Below, piece after piece: positions 34,279 through 42,779 of a stretch of DNA of 64,000 bases (within the stretch, counting starts at the first letter, position 1; every line of letters begins with the position of its first letter). The notes beneath the pieces are model-generated. The model was given only the letters and a program-made list of their open reading frames with translations, made no database searches and was not told the origin of the DNA. Both the position numbers and the translations under genes were made by a program. Source of the stretch: Gemmatimonas groenlandica (lineage in GTDB: Bacteria > Gemmatimonadota > Gemmatimonadetes > Gemmatimonadales > Gemmatimonadaceae); contig NZ_CP053085.1 in NCBI RefSeq assembly GCF_013004105.1, positions 1,736,001 to 1,800,000 on the forward strand. Reading direction: 5' to 3'.

Positions 34279-37200
34279 TTGCGATCATTGTCTAACCTCT
34301 TTGCGGTTTCTTGCCATGCCAGGCGAGCGGTACAGCGCCTCATGTGCGCACTCGCGTGCGGCACGAGCCTCAGTGCGCCGCTGTTCAGCGTCGGGGCGCA
34401 ATCCCGTGCCGCGTTCAGCGGCTATGAAGTCGTGCACGAATCATGGAGCGTGGTTGACGGCCTTCCCGTCAACTCCATCAATCAGCTGGTGCAATCGCGC
34501 GACGGGTACATCTGGGCGGCTACGTTTGACGGACTGGTGCGATTCGACGGTGTGAAGTTCACGGTCTTTAATAGCGCGAACAGTCCGGGCTTGCCGAGCG
34601 ACCGCATCGTATGGATGCAGGAAGGTGTAAACGGCACGTTGTGGCTGGTCACAGAGCAGCGACATTTGGTGCGTTGGCGCCGCGGGCAATTTACGGTGGT
34701 CGGGGCCGCCGGGCGCCTTCCGGCCGACTTTCTGCCGCTACTGACCGAAGGCGATGGCGCAACATGGGTTGGCACGACAATCGGGCTGGCACGCGTCGTT
34801 GGCGATTCACTGGTGCCAGTGTTGCACGATGAGATTCGTGGTGCCGTGAATGCCCTACTGCGAACACGCGATGGGGTGCTGGTGGTCGGCATGGCACAAG
34901 GCGGGATTGTTCGATTCCACACGCCGAGCGTTGGACAAATCGAACGACGATATGAGCCGATGGATAGCACCGTGTCGCGCCTCACGTTGCAGTCGCTGTT
35001 CGAAGAGTCATCTGGCACGTTGTGGATTGGCGCCGCTGAGGGGATCTACTCAAATCGCGACGGCTGGAAGGTGATTCCGTCCACGCTCAACACCTCGTTC
35101 GGTTGGATCGGCCGTATCGTCGCCAATCCCGCTGGCCGCGGGGCCATTTTTTACGGACGCCGAAGGTATGGCCCGGGCCTCAGCGTCGCGGAGGCCAACA
35201 ACCCTCGCTCGGTGGTGATCTCTGACGGCACACACCTGGAGCCGTTGGCAAAAGGAAAGGCGGTGACGCAGCACCCCACGGTGTGGAGCACTGGTTCGAC
35301 ACTGTGGCACGGCGAAGGCTCGACCGTCTACCGCAATCGTGAGCCGATTTACAGCCTCAGTTCAACAAGTAAAGCAAACTCTTCATCATTTGAGATAACA
35401 ACCGGGCTGACCGACCGTGAAGGAAGCGTCTGGCTTGGCACCTTTGCGGGTGGACTTCATCGGCTGAAGCCAACGCTGGTCCACACCATCAGCGAACCGG
35501 AAGGGCTCGCGGATCGCAACGTGTACCCAACCTACGTCGATCGAGCCGGCGCCGTCTGGGTTGGCTCGTGGGAACGGGGGTTTGCACGCATCGATCCGGT
35601 ATCCGGTCAGATCGAGCCGCTCAGCGCAGCAAATGGTCTGCCGCCCGTCGCGCGTTCTGTCCTGGAGACGCGCGACAGCACGCTCTGGATCAGCGTTGGT
35701 GGTTATCCAAGCGCCTTGTATCGCTGTTCACGCGCCAAGATCACGCAATGCGTAATGGAAGCAGCGAGCGGCGACACCGTGTTGGAAGTTTCGGCGCTAT
35801 ACGAGGATTCCGACTCTCGGTTATGGGTCGGCGCGCGGAGTGGACTGTTCCGCCGCGATAATGGGCGGCTCCGTCGCCTCGACGTGAATGGACCGGGCAA
35901 ACTTTCGCCATCGGTGCGTGCGTTCGCTGCGACTCCCGACGGTGCCATATGGATGGGCACGAACGGGGACGGTCTGCTTCGCTATCGCGAGGGCGTGTTT
36001 ACGAGCATCACCACGGTTAACGGCCTTCCCAGTGACTTGATCCGCTCGCTGTACGTCGACCGCGACGGCTGGCTCTGGGTTGGTACGGAAGGTCGCGGAT
36101 TGGCACGGATCAATCCGCGCGGTTGGGACTCGCGACAGAACGACCCGGAACGAAGACGCATCGCGGTGATCTCCACCCGTGAAGGACTCTTCGACAATGT
36201 CATCCATCAGATACTTGAGGACGACGCCGGGCGCCTCTGGATGAACACCAATCGCGGCATCTTCTGGATTACGCGATCCGAAGCACTCGACTTGGCAAAC
36301 GGTCGCGCAGCACGCGTGCACTCCACTGGGTACACGGAACGCGATGGGATGCGCAATCGCGAAGGAAACGGCGGTTCGCAGCCGGCTGGCGCGAAGGGGC
36401 TTGACGGGCGCTTGTGGTTCCCTACGCAGGATGGTGTGGTCGTTGTCGACCCACACAACGTGGCGCCGGACACTGTGCCGCCGCCGCTCGTCATCGAACA
36501 GGTCGTGGCTGGTGACTCGGTGTTGTTGCCGTTGGCCGGCGGTGTTCGACTGTCCCCAATACAGCGCGATATCCGTATCGATTTCACCGCGCTGACGTTT
36601 CTGGAGCCTCGCAACGTGCGTTTCCGTCATCGCCTGGAAGGCTACGACGACGCGTGGGTAGATAGTGATACCCGACGCAGCGCCTTCTACACCAAGCTTC
36701 CGCCGGGCCGGTACACGTTTCGCGTACAAACCACAGCCACCGGGACCGATTGGTACGAGCCCGGCGTGGTACTGACGATTACCGTCGTTCCAAGGATCTA
36801 CGAAACGACGTGGTTCAAACTGATCGCAGCCGCGGCGCTGTTTGCCATTTCTGCCGTGGCCGTGCAGCGACGCATTCGTGATGCGAGTCGGAAGGCCGAG
36901 GCGCTCGAGCGGGTGGTGGCTGAACGCACGCTGACACTCCGTGACCGCGAGCGGCAGCTAGAATCGCAAAACGTACAGCTTGAAGAGCAAGCCGGTACCC
37001 TGCGCGATCTTGATCGAGCCCGCAGCCGCTTCTTTGCCAACGTGTCGCACGAGTTGCGGACGCCACTCACGCTCATGATTGCACCGCTCGATCGCCTGCG
37101 CACGCAGCTGCCCACCGAAGACCAGCGCGGCGTCTGGCTGGACCTGGCGCAGCGCAACGCCCGTCGACTGTTGGAGCTGGTCAACCAAATCCTCGATGTG

Positions 37201-38622
37201 GCGAAGCTCGAAGCAGGGGCCATGCGGCTCTCTCCGCGACAGGTTGAGCTGAGCGGGCTGTTACGCGGCACCATCGAAAGCTTCCGATTGTCTGCCGAGA
37301 AAAAGGCACTGCAAATTCATCTCGAGGGTCCGGTCACCTGCAACGTCACCCTCGACAGCGACGCGTTTGAAAAGATTGTCACCAATTTGCTGTCCAATGC
37401 CGTGAAGTTCACGCCGCCCAACGGACACATCACACTCCGCTTGCAGCGTGAACCAGACCGGTTGCTGCTTGCCGTCGCCAACACCGGGCCGGTCGTTCCG
37501 CCTGACAAGTTGGCCCTGGTCTTTGAGCGATTCTATCAGGTTGATGAGTCCAACACGACGATCCAACCGGGCACGGGCATCGGACTCTCGCTGGTGAAAG
37601 AGCTGGTGGAGCTACAACGCGGTACGGTGCATGCCGTCAGCACCGCCGACGCCACCACGTTCAGCGTCGCGCTTCCACTTGGCATCGCCGATCACGGTGC
37701 CCCAGCGGCCGAAGCATTGTCGGCGGGGGCCACGGAGGAGGTGGCCGACCCAGTCATCCGACGGGACGATCCGGCGTCGGATATCCCGACGCTGCTCATC
37801 GTGGACGACAGCGAAGACATGCGCACGTTCATCCGTCTCAACTTCGAGAGCCGGTTTCGCGTGCTGGAGGCAGGGGACGGCATGGAGGGGCTTTCCATGG
37901 CCCGCGCGCTGCTACCGGATGTGATCGTTTCCGATGTCATGATGCCTCGGCTCGATGGTCGCGGACTCGTGCAGCAGCTTCGCGAGAGCGAGGAGACCGA
38001 TTACCTCGCGATCATTCTGCTCACTGCGCAGGCGGAAGACGAACAGCGGCTTGCCGGGCTCGAGACTGGCGCCGACGATTATCTCGTGAAACCGTTCGAG
38101 ATGCGTGAGCTGGACGTGCGCGTCCGTAATCTGATCGCGGCTAGACGTCGGTTACGCGTGCGCTATCACGAGCCGTCGGCGGGTCTGACCAGCGAGAGCG
38201 GGACGTCTGTCTCTGATCAGCTCGGTGTGCCACTCGACCTGCCGCTTCGCGAGCCGGAGACGGACGGGGAGGATCCGATTGGCCTGACACCCGAGGACGC
38301 GCAGTATCGCGACAAGGTGCTCGCGGCCATCATGGTCGGACTCGGCGAGGCGGACTTTGGCGTCGCCGAGCTCGCCGATGCGGTGTTTCAAGACCGCTCG
38401 CACCTCTTCCGCCGGGTACGCCAAGTGACCGGCGTCTCCCCGTCCGAGCTGCTCCGACGCCTGCGCGCCAACGAAGGGGCTCGCCTGCTGCGCGAGACAT
38501 CCGGCTCGGTGGCCGACGTGGCGTTCTCGGTGGGCTTCCGAAGCGTTTCGCACTTTTATCGGTGCTTTCAGGAATACTACAAGGTCACGCCCGCCGAGTA
38601 CCGGAGTCAGCATCGCGCGTGA
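34279..38622 (+). CDS. hybrid two-component regulator (propeller sensor, kinase, receiver, AraC HTH)
   Basis: The 1447-residue single-protein signalling system begins at TTG 34279; an in-frame ATG at 34342 is the alternative, and neither has a good ribosome site. A signal peptide (~1-41) is followed by a two-propeller periplasmic sensor of Reg_prop repeats (SRDGYIWAATFDGLVRFDG, DREGSVWLGTFAGGL, DRDGWLWVGTEGRGLAR). Next come the Y_Y_Y domain (RFRHRLEGYDDAWVDSD) and one membrane helix (~845-862). The kinase follows, with phospho-acceptor H924 (FFANVSHELRTPLTLM) and NLLSNAVKFTP. The receiver has D1219 (VIVSDVMMPRLD), and a C-terminal AraC HTH ends the protein. The layout is that of HTCS regulators best known from Bacteroidetes glycan loci. 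It lies between the exporter operon and the precursor peptide, so I infer it regulates them. Confidence 0.93.
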   Translation: MRSLSNLFAVSCHARRAVQRLMCALACGTSLSAPLFSVGAQSRAAFSGYEVVHESWSVVDGLPVNSINQLVQSRDGYIWAATFDGLVRFDGVKFTVFNSANSPGLPSDRIVWMQEGVNGTLWLVTEQRHLVRWRRGQFTVVGAAGRLPADFLPLLTEGDGATWVGTTIGLARVVGDSLVPVLHDEIRGAVNALLRTRDGVLVVGMAQGGIVRFHTPSVGQIERRYEPMDSTVSRLTLQSLFEESSGTLWIGAAEGIYSNRDGWKVIPSTLNTSFGWIGRIVANPAGRGAIFYGRRRYGPGLSVAEANNPRSVVISDGTHLEPLAKGKAVTQHPTVWSTGSTLWHGEGSTVYRNREPIYSLSSTSKANSSSFEITTGLTDREGSVWLGTFAGGLHRLKPTLVHTISEPEGLADRNVYPTYVDRAGAVWVGSWERGFARIDPVSGQIEPLSAANGLPPVARSVLETRDSTLWISVGGYPSALYRCSRAKITQCVMEAASGDTVLEVSALYEDSDSRLWVGARSGLFRRDNGRLRRLDVNGPGKLSPSVRAFAATPDGAIWMGTNGDGLLRYREGVFTSITTVNGLPSDLIRSLYVDRDGWLWVGTEGRGLARINPRGWDSRQNDPERRRIAVISTREGLFDNVIHQILEDDAGRLWMNTNRGIFWITRSEALDLANGRAARVHSTGYTERDGMRNREGNGGSQPAGAKGLDGRLWFPTQDGVVVVDPHNVAPDTVPPPLVIEQVVAGDSVLLPLAGGVRLSPIQRDIRIDFTALTFLEPRNVRFRHRLEGYDDAWVDSDTRRSAFYTKLPPGRYTFRVQTTATGTDWYEPGVVLTITVVPRIYETTWFKLIAAAALFAISAVAVQRRIRDASRKAEALERVVAERTLTLRDRERQLESQNVQLEEQAGTLRDLDRARSRFFANVSHELRTPLTLMIAPLDRLRTQLPTEDQRGVWLDLAQRNARRLLELVNQILDVAKLEAGAMRLSPRQVELSGLLRGTIESFRLSAEKKALQIHLEGPVTCNVTLDSDAFEKIVTNLLSNAVKFTPPNGHITLRLQREPDRLLLAVANTGPVVPPDKLALVFERFYQVDESNTTIQPGTGIGLSLVKELVELQRGTVHAVSTADATTFSVALPLGIADHGAPAAEALSAGATEEVADPVIRRDDPASDIPTLLIVDDSEDMRTFIRLNFESRFRVLEAGDGMEGLSMARALLPDVIVSDVMMPRLDGRGLVQQLRESEETDYLAIILLTAQAEDEQRLAGLETGADDYLVKPFEMRELDVRVRNLIAARRRLRVRYHEPSAGLTSESGTSVSDQLGVPLDLPLREPETDGEDPIGLTPEDAQYRDKVLAAIMVGLGEADFGVAELADAVFQDRSHLFRRVRQVTGVSPSELLRRLRANEGARLLRETSGSVADVAFSVGFRSVSHFYRCFQEYYKVTPAEYRSQHRA

Positions 38623-38671
38623 ACGCGCGTTGTGTCGACAGGCTGCGCGTGTGCCCTACGGTTGCAGGCAG

Positions 38672-38693
38672 CCGGCAGGCAACCGGCAGGCAA
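38672..38693. repeat. two 11-bp direct repeats upstream of the precursor gene
   Basis: CCGGCAGGCAA occurs twice head to tail (38672-38682, 38683-38693), with a partial GCAGGCA just before. An 11-bp period puts both on one face of the helix. This suggests a regulator site about 110-130 bp before the peptide start. An AT-richer TATATGAT (38714-38721) follows and could be part of a promoter. Confidence 0.55.
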
Positions 38694-38802
38694 CTGAAAT
38701 GCAACATGCAGAGTATATGATGGCGGTTGGGTGAGGGTATGCTTTGCCCGCGTCGAAGGCCGACGTGCACCACTCAACTCGAACGACTGAGGGTTAGACC
38801 AG

Positions 38803-39087
38803 ATGACCGACACCATTCAAGGCACCCCGCAGGATGACATGCTGAGCGATGATCAGCTGGATACCGTCGCTGGCGGCGTTTTGGTGAACGACGGCGGATT
38901 CGACTCGAACACGGGAACGGGCACCACGACCACTGCTACCACCGCGCCCGTGAAGACCGCATCTACGACATATGTGAGAACGAGCCTCACGAGCCCCACG
39001 ACCACCACGACAACAGCGACCGCCCCGAGTACTTCATACACCACCACGACCACCGCCGCCCTGAGTACGCTCCGTTCGGTCCCCTGA
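38803..39087 (+). CDS. double-glycine leader peptide with Thr-rich core (candidate exported peptide)
   Basis: The 94-residue product splits into two parts. Residues 1-25 are a leader, MTDTIQGTPQDDMLSDDQLD then TVAGG. The LSDDQLDTVAGG block matches the consensus cut by C39 peptidases of class II bacteriocin and NHLM systems. The predicted core (26-94, VLVNDGGFDSN...) is 69 residues with 27 Thr and 8 Ser, no Cys, a single Phe, two Tyr, two Arg and one Lys. It contains two loosely similar Thr blocks (TTTTATTAPVKTASTTY and TTTTTATAPSTSY). A second GG (NDGGFD) could give an alternative cut. Absence of cysteine excludes lanthionines. O-glycosylation or an unmodified mucin-like peptide are alternatives. 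The adjacent C39 exporter strongly supports its identity as substrate. Confidence 0.83.
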   Translation: MTDTIQGTPQDDMLSDDQLDTVAGGVLVNDGGFDSNTGTGTTTTATTAPVKTASTTYVRTSLTSPTTTTTTATAPSTSYTTTTTAALSTLRSVP

Positions 39088-39140
39088 GGGTAGCTGGCTG
39101 ACGTCGCTGTCGCCGTGAAATACGACGAACGGTCGAAACA

Positions 39141-39168
39141 CCCCCGTGCGCCGCAACCCGCACGGGGG
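39141..39168. terminator. hairpin between converging genes, probable terminator
   Basis: A perfect 10-bp stem CCCCCGTGCG (39141-39150) with CGCACGGGGG (39159-39168) and an 8-nt loop lies 53 bp after the precursor stop and 52 bp from the stop of the beta-barrel gene. No long T-run follows on either strand, so termination strength is uncertain. Confidence 0.55.
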
Positions 39169-39220
39169 TCGTACGCATCGAACCATCGACGTCTGGAAAG
39201 GAGCGCGCGCGGCGTGAGCC

Positions 39221-39895
39221 CTAGCGCCGCTTCCGACCCACGGAGATCGATAGCGAATACGTCTCGTCGTAGCCGCCGTTCACGCCCGCCCCAAGGCCGA
39301 ACGGTCGCGCATATGAAGGCCGCACGGTCAGCAGGTCGCCGAACCGAAATCCGAGGCCAACGCCCATTTCTCCGAACGTGCGATTGTTCGGCGGCAACTT
39401 CGTCGTTGCGGTGACATTGAACGTGCCGATGGGACCACCGCTGCGGTTGGCGATGCCACCCTGCAGCGACGGCACGATTGAGAAAGCGCCAACGATCGGA
39501 ATGGCGCGACCAAGCGCCAGTCCGAGAGACGCCGTGGAGAAGTCAGCCATCCCGCCGCGTGCGGAATGCCAGTTCAGTTGCGCGCGAGGGCACACGCTGA
39601 AGCCCCCCGGCAGCGCCGTCGTATAGCCGAGCTCCGCGCCGACCACGGCACCCGGAGCAGTGCGCTGCTCCGTCGCGATGTACGACCCCGACAGGCCCCC
39701 GAATACGTGTTCACCGCTCAGGGTGTACTGCCCCACTAGGCGTCGAAGCTCACCGGAGGCCCCAGCCGCCCCGGCAAGGCTCTGCGAAACGATGCGTTGA
39801 TCGGCGAGGCCGAGGCACGTCTGCGCCTCCACGAGGCACGGTGTCGAGAGGAGGACAACCGAAGTAACACCAATACGAAGCGAAGACTTCGACAC
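39221..39895 (-). CDS. predicted outer-membrane beta-barrel protein, unknown function
   Basis: The 224-residue product starts at the GTG at 39893-39895, because AAGGAG lies 7 nt upstream; an upstream ATG would add an unlikely 23-residue tail. A signal peptide (~1-25, ending VEAQ) leads to a small cysteine-containing start (TCLGLADQR). Alternating strands with glycine and aromatics follow (YTLSGEHVFGGLSGSY, FSVCPRAQLNWHSARGG, GLGFRFGDLLTVRPSYARPF), ending YSLSISVGRKRR. This fits an 8-stranded OmpA/OmpW-like barrel. It converges on the precursor peptide gene; whether it is linked to that system, for example as an immunity or anchoring protein, cannot be judged. Confidence 0.68.
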   Translation of the reverse strand: MSKSSLRIGVTSVVLLSTPCLVEAQTCLGLADQRIVSQSLAGAAGASGELRRLVGQYTLSGEHVFGGLSGSYIATEQRTAPGAVVGAELGYTTALPGGFSVCPRAQLNWHSARGGMADFSTASLGLALGRAIPIVGAFSIVPSLQGGIANRSGGPIGTFNVTATTKLPPNNRTFGEMGVGLGFRFGDLLTVRPSYARPFGLGAGVNGGYDETYSLSISVGRKRR

Positions 39896-40094
39896 GATAC
39901 GACTCCTTCCATTACAAGGTGGCCCTGCGTTGATCTCGACGTGATTGGTCGAGGAGCGCCGCACGGCTGTACCGCTGGCCGCTACCGGAAGTTCCGCGCC
40001 GTGTCATCACGAGTTCCACTCCAGCTCGACTGGCGACTCGCCGGTTGTCGTGCTTGCTTCGGGGGCCCGCTTAATCCCCTTCAACACGCTCCGC

Positions 40095-41324
40095 ATGAAA
40101 GAAGGCACCCGCGTTCTCGTCGCCCTCGGACTGGCCGTGGTCTTTGGCGCCCTCATCTCGGCGTCGGGGAGCCCGCTGGCCATTCAGGTGGCCGACGCCC
40201 TGGCGCCGATCGGCGTGCTCTGGGTGACGGCGATCCGCATGACGGTCATCCCGCTGCTGGTGGCGCTCATCGTCACCGGCGTCGCGTCCGCGTCGTACGT
40301 GCGGGACATCGGGCGCATGGGCGCCAGCGCATTGATCGTGTTTCTCGCGCTGTTGATCGGCGCGGCCGCCATCGTCATTCCGGCTGCGCCTCTGCTCTTC
40401 TCCCTCATGCCCGACGGCGCGCGCCCCGCGCTCCCCGCCGGCGCCGCGCAGGCGGCGAGCGAGGTGGCGAATAGCGGGCAGACGCCCACCGTCGCCTCGT
40501 GGCTCACCTCGTTGTTGCCCAGCAATCCCGTGAGCGCCGCCGCCGACGGCGCGATGGTGCCGTTCATCTTGTTCGTGCTGCTGTTCGCTATCGCGGTGGC
40601 ACGTAGCGCGCCGGAATCACGTGCGACGCTCGTCGCGTTCTTTCGCGCACTGGGCGACGCCATGATGACCCTCGTGCGTGGCGTCATCTGGCTGGCGCCG
40701 ATCGGCGTGTTCGCGATGGTGCTGCCGCTGGCGGCGCACGCGGGCGCGTCGATGGCCGGTGCCATCGGGTTCTACATCGCGGCGTACGCGCTCGTGACGC
40801 TGCTCGTGATTGCCCTGCTCTATCCGGTGGTCGCCATCTTCGGTGGCATTCCGATGGGTCGATTCGCGAAGGCGGCACTGCCGGCACAGTTGATCGCCTT
40901 CAGCTCGAGTTCGTCATTGGCCGCGCTTCCCGCACTGGTGGAAGCGGCCGAGGATGCGCTTGCGTTGCCCAAGCGGGTGACCGGTTTCATGCTGCCACTC
41001 GGCGCCGCGATGTTCAAGCTGGCCGCGCCGACCACCTGGACCGCGGGCGCGATGTTCATCGCGTGGTTCTACAACATGCCGCTGCACGCGCCGGAACTGT
41101 TCACGATCGCGTTGGCGTCGGTGTTTCTCGGGTTCGCGTCGCCAGGAATTCCACGCGGCGGGTTCATTATGCTTACTCCGCTGCTGCTGGCTGTCGGACT
41201 TCCCGTCGAAGGCGTGGGCATCCTGATCGCGGTCGATGCGATTCCCGACACGATCGCGACGGTGCTGAATGTGACGGGGAATTTAGTGGCCACGGTGTTG
41301 GTGGCACGGCGCACCCGGGCGTGA
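40095..41324 (+). CDS. DAACS-type dicarboxylate/amino acid:cation symporter, divergent
   Basis: The 409-residue product starts at MKEGTRVLVALGLAVVFGAL. Eight helices and two re-entrant hairpins are predicted, as in GltPh. The serine-rich hairpin 1 (AFSSSSSLAALPALVEAA) is present. In helix 7 the NMDGT motif that binds sodium and substrate is replaced: after GFMLPLGAAMF comes KLAAPTTW. This suggests different ion or substrate specificity from glutamate or C4-dicarboxylate carriers. It is divergent from the beta-barrel gene and followed 69 bp later by a DUF1080 lipoprotein gene on the same strand. Confidence 0.85.
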   Translation: MKEGTRVLVALGLAVVFGALISASGSPLAIQVADALAPIGVLWVTAIRMTVIPLLVALIVTGVASASYVRDIGRMGASALIVFLALLIGAAAIVIPAAPLLFSLMPDGARPALPAGAAQAASEVANSGQTPTVASWLTSLLPSNPVSAAADGAMVPFILFVLLFAIAVARSAPESRATLVAFFRALGDAMMTLVRGVIWLAPIGVFAMVLPLAAHAGASMAGAIGFYIAAYALVTLLVIALLYPVVAIFGGIPMGRFAKAALPAQLIAFSSSSSLAALPALVEAAEDALALPKRVTGFMLPLGAAMFKLAAPTTWTAGAMFIAWFYNMPLHAPELFTIALASVFLGFASPGIPRGGFIMLTPLLLAVGLPVEGVGILIAVDAIPDTIATVLNVTGNLVATVLVARRTRA

Positions 41325-41393
41325 CTGGTGGAACGCCACGTTGCGCAGCCATCTTTCCCACTCCCGCCCGGCCCCACCACCGCACCGCCCGCC

Positions 41394-42149
41394 ATGACCC
41401 GTCGTCTCCTGTCTCTGGCCGCCCTCGTGATCGTCACGGGCTGCGCGGCGTCCGCGAAGCCTATGCCGGCGACCACGCCGGCAACAGCGGCCGCCAACAC
41501 GCTCACCGACGCCGAGAAGAAGGCCGGGTGGAAGCTGCTGTTCGACGGGACATCCCTGGCCGCGTGGCGCGGATACCAGCAGACGGACTTACCGCCCGAA
41601 TGGATGGCGGTGAACGGCACGATGACCAAGGTGAAGACCACCAACGACATCGTCACCCGTGAGCAGTATGGCGACTTCGAGCTCACACTCGACTGGAAGC
41701 TGCCGCTGCGCGGTAACTCAGGCATCTTCTATCGCGCCACCGAGAAGGAAGCCAAGGTGTACTGGAGTGCACCGGAGTATCAGCTGGCGGAAGACTCACT
41801 CACGCCCGACAGCCGCAACATCATGACGTCCGTGGCCGCGGTGTACGGCTTCTATCCGTCCAAGCGCGGCGTAGTGCATCGCGCCGGTGAGTGGAACAGC
41901 ACCCGTATCGTCGCCAAGGGTGCACACGTCGAGCACTGGCTCAACGGCCAGCTCATCGCGCAGTACGAAATGTGGTCGCCCGAGTGGCTGCTGAAACTGC
42001 GCGGCGACCCGAACGACGCCACCAAGAAGCCGCTCAAGTTTGCACCGTACGCCGACTGGGGCATGGCGAAGAAGGGCTTTCTCGCCATTCAAGGCGATCA
42101 CAACGGCGAGCTCTCCATGCGGAACATCAAGATCCGCGAGTTGAAGTAG
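41394..42149 (+). CDS. DUF1080 lipoprotein (3-keto-disaccharide hydrolase-like)
   Basis: The 251-residue product has a lipoprotein signal (LAALVIVTGC, Cys at ~17). The concanavalin-like DUF1080 domain follows: GWKLLFDGTSLAAWRGY, DFELTLDWKLPLRGNSGIFY, APEYQLAEDS, EWNSTRIVAKGAHVEHWLNG and IKIRELK at the end. Members include glycoside hydrolases acting on 3-keto sugars and laminarinase-like folds. It is probably an outer-membrane or periplasmic carbohydrate-active protein. No dehydrogenase partner is nearby. It is followed 8 bp later by the MobA-like gene. Confidence 0.88.
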   Translation: MTRRLLSLAALVIVTGCAASAKPMPATTPATAAANTLTDAEKKAGWKLLFDGTSLAAWRGYQQTDLPPEWMAVNGTMTKVKTTNDIVTREQYGDFELTLDWKLPLRGNSGIFYRATEKEAKVYWSAPEYQLAEDSLTPDSRNIMTSVAAVYGFYPSKRGVVHRAGEWNSTRIVAKGAHVEHWLNGQLIAQYEMWSPEWLLKLRGDPNDATKKPLKFAPYADWGMAKKGFLAIQGDHNGELSMRNIKIRELK

Positions 42150-42157
42150 GGCGCAGC

Positions 42158-42754
42158 ATGCCGCGGACTCGCACGTTAGCGCCGCTGTTCGGACTGGTCT
42201 TGACCGGCGGCGCGAGTTCGCGGATGGGGCGCGACAAGGCGACGATCGCCTACCATGGTACGCCCCAGTGGCGGCACGTCGCGGACATGCTGCGAGCCTG
42301 CGGCGCCGACCCGTACTGGTCGTGCACCGCGCAGCAGGGTGACGCGTGGTTGCTCGGTGATCGTGCGATAGTCGACGCCGTGCCCGGACATGGCCCGGCC
42401 AGCGGACTCCATGCCGCCTTCTCTGCCGCCTTCTCTCGAGACGACGATGCGGCGTGGCTCGTGATCGGCTGCGACTATCCGTGGCTCGACGCGTACGATG
42501 TGCAGCGGCTCGTGGATGCCCGCGCCGAGGATGTCGAGGCGATCAGCTACCTGAATCCGGGGTCGCAGGAAATCGAACCGATGATCGCGCTGTGGGAGCC
42601 CGCCGCGCAGCAGCGCTTTCTGCAGGCGTTCGATCGCGGCGAGCGAAGTGCACGCCGCATCCTGCGCACGTGCGCACTTCGGCTACTCGACCCGCCCACA
42701 CCGCGGGCCCTCGAGAATCGCAACGCGGATCTCGCCGATACCGTCGGCGACTAG
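42158..42754 (+). CDS. MobA-like nucleotidyltransferase (NTP transferase)
   Basis: The 198-residue product carries the nucleotidyltransferase signature near its N-terminus: LVLTGGASSRMGRDKATI (13-30, GGxSxRMGxDK). The metal-binding aspartate is in VIGCDYPWLD, and ISYLNPGSQEIEPMIALWEP matches the MobA/MocA fold. The nearest assignment is molybdenum-cofactor guanylyltransferase MobA. MocA-type cytidylyltransferases are the alternative, and no other cofactor genes are in the window to decide. It is the last gene of a plus-strand run; the next genes are on the opposite strand. Confidence 0.8.
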   Translation: MPRTRTLAPLFGLVLTGGASSRMGRDKATIAYHGTPQWRHVADMLRACGADPYWSCTAQQGDAWLLGDRAIVDAVPGHGPASGLHAAFSAAFSRDDDAAWLVIGCDYPWLDAYDVQRLVDARAEDVEAISYLNPGSQEIEPMIALWEPAAQQRFLQAFDRGERSARRILRTCALRLLDPPTPRALENRNADLADTVGD

Positions 42755-42779
42755 CGCTCGCACCGGCGCAGCGGCCTTC

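Noticed and set aside
26107..39087. Lanthipeptide or thiopeptide gene cluster
   Set aside because: The precursor core has no cysteine, and no LanB/C/M, YcaO or radical-SAM gene was recognised in the window.
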